NCBI GenBank assembly: GCA_023145275.1
Contig: JAGLEB010000162.1
Span: 1 to 6,284 of the forward strand
Direction of reading: 5' to 3'
From: Flavobacteriales bacterium
GTDB lineage: Bacteria > Bacteroidota > Bacteroidia > Flavobacteriales > JADGDT01
Length of the DNA stretch: 6,284 bases
The stretch's first letter is position 1, and each line of letters opens with the position of its first letter. This document shows positions 6,162-6,284 of the stretch, piece by piece. A program made the translations under genes and the position numbers. The notes beneath the pieces were generated by a model. It was not told the DNA's origin and searched no databases. It saw only the letters and a list, made by a program, of their open reading frames with translations.

Positions 6162-6236
6162 TAAAGGCTAAGTTCTAATTGTCATGCTAAAAAAGTAATT
6201 TTATAAATTGGTAAAGCCTAAGTTTTAACTCGCCTT
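6162..6236. repeat. Imperfect direct repeat after ribB
   Basis: TAAAGGCTAAGTTCTAATT at 6162-6180 recurs as TAAAGCCTAAGTTTTAACT at 6212-6230, with 16 of 19 bases identical and a 50-base period. The first copy begins directly after the ribB stop codon. No hairpin with a T run is seen, so no terminator can be called. The second copy ends 6 bases before a possible start codon at 6237. Confidence 0.5.
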
Positions 6237-6284
6237 ATGAAAAATGATGTTAAGAAATTATTTTTTATAAACGTTAATAAAAAC
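6237..6284 (+). CDS. Possible start of a downstream gene, cut by the window edge
   Basis: An ATG at 6237 opens 16 codons without a stop to the last base (MKNDVKKLFFINVNKN). A basic start followed by a few hydrophobic residues would suit a small membrane or hypothetical protein, but 48 open bases in AT-rich DNA are weak evidence. No promoter or ribosome binding site is recognised before it. The product cannot be identified. Confidence 0.2.
   Translation, partial: MKNDVKKLFFINVNKN

Noticed and set aside
1..6284. Mobile element, CRISPR array, defence system or other new multi-gene system
   Set aside because: All four substantial genes are recognisable housekeeping genes in a common Bacteroidota order, with uniform composition and no transposase, integrase or repeat array.

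Overview
The window is an ordinary core-genome segment of a Bacteroidota bacterium, most likely Flavobacteriia or a close relative. The evidence is the AT-rich sequence, the absence of Shine-Dalgarno sequences before all four genes, a Bacteroidota-type promoter (TTTG and TAnnTTTG elements) before the first gene, and the gene order ftsK - lolA - lptF/lptG-type permease - ribB. That order and the protein wording (for example the FtsK motor and winged-helix motifs) are typical of the phylum. The class is an inference and not certain.

Layout: 1-220 is non-coding as far as can be supported; it carries the ftsK promoter and three small dyads. 221-2656 encodes the DNA translocase FtsK. 2668-3309, only 11 bases later, encodes a LolA-family periplasmic lipoprotein carrier. 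After a 59-base gap, 3369-4934 encodes a long LptF/LptG-family permease of the LPS export machinery. After an 84-base gap with predicted secondary structure, 5019-6161 encodes RibB (DHBP synthase) fused to a degenerate GTP cyclohydrolase II domain. The last 123 bases hold an imperfect direct repeat and perhaps the first codons of another gene. All four genes lie on the + strand and may be co-transcribed, at least ftsK-lolA.

How they fit together: FtsK couples chromosome segregation to septum closure, LolA moves lipoproteins across the periplasm, and the LptF/G permease extracts LPS from the inner membrane. The first three genes therefore serve division and envelope growth. RibB feeds riboflavin synthesis and appears to be a conserved neighbour rather than a functional partner.

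I found no mobile element, CRISPR array, tRNA, rRNA or obviously new system. The points most worth a second look are: the loss of every recognisable GTP cyclohydrolase II catalytic motif in RibB; a near-identical interrupted motif shared by the ftsK and ribB upstream regions; and inverted repeats that could fold over the starts of ribB and the permease gene.
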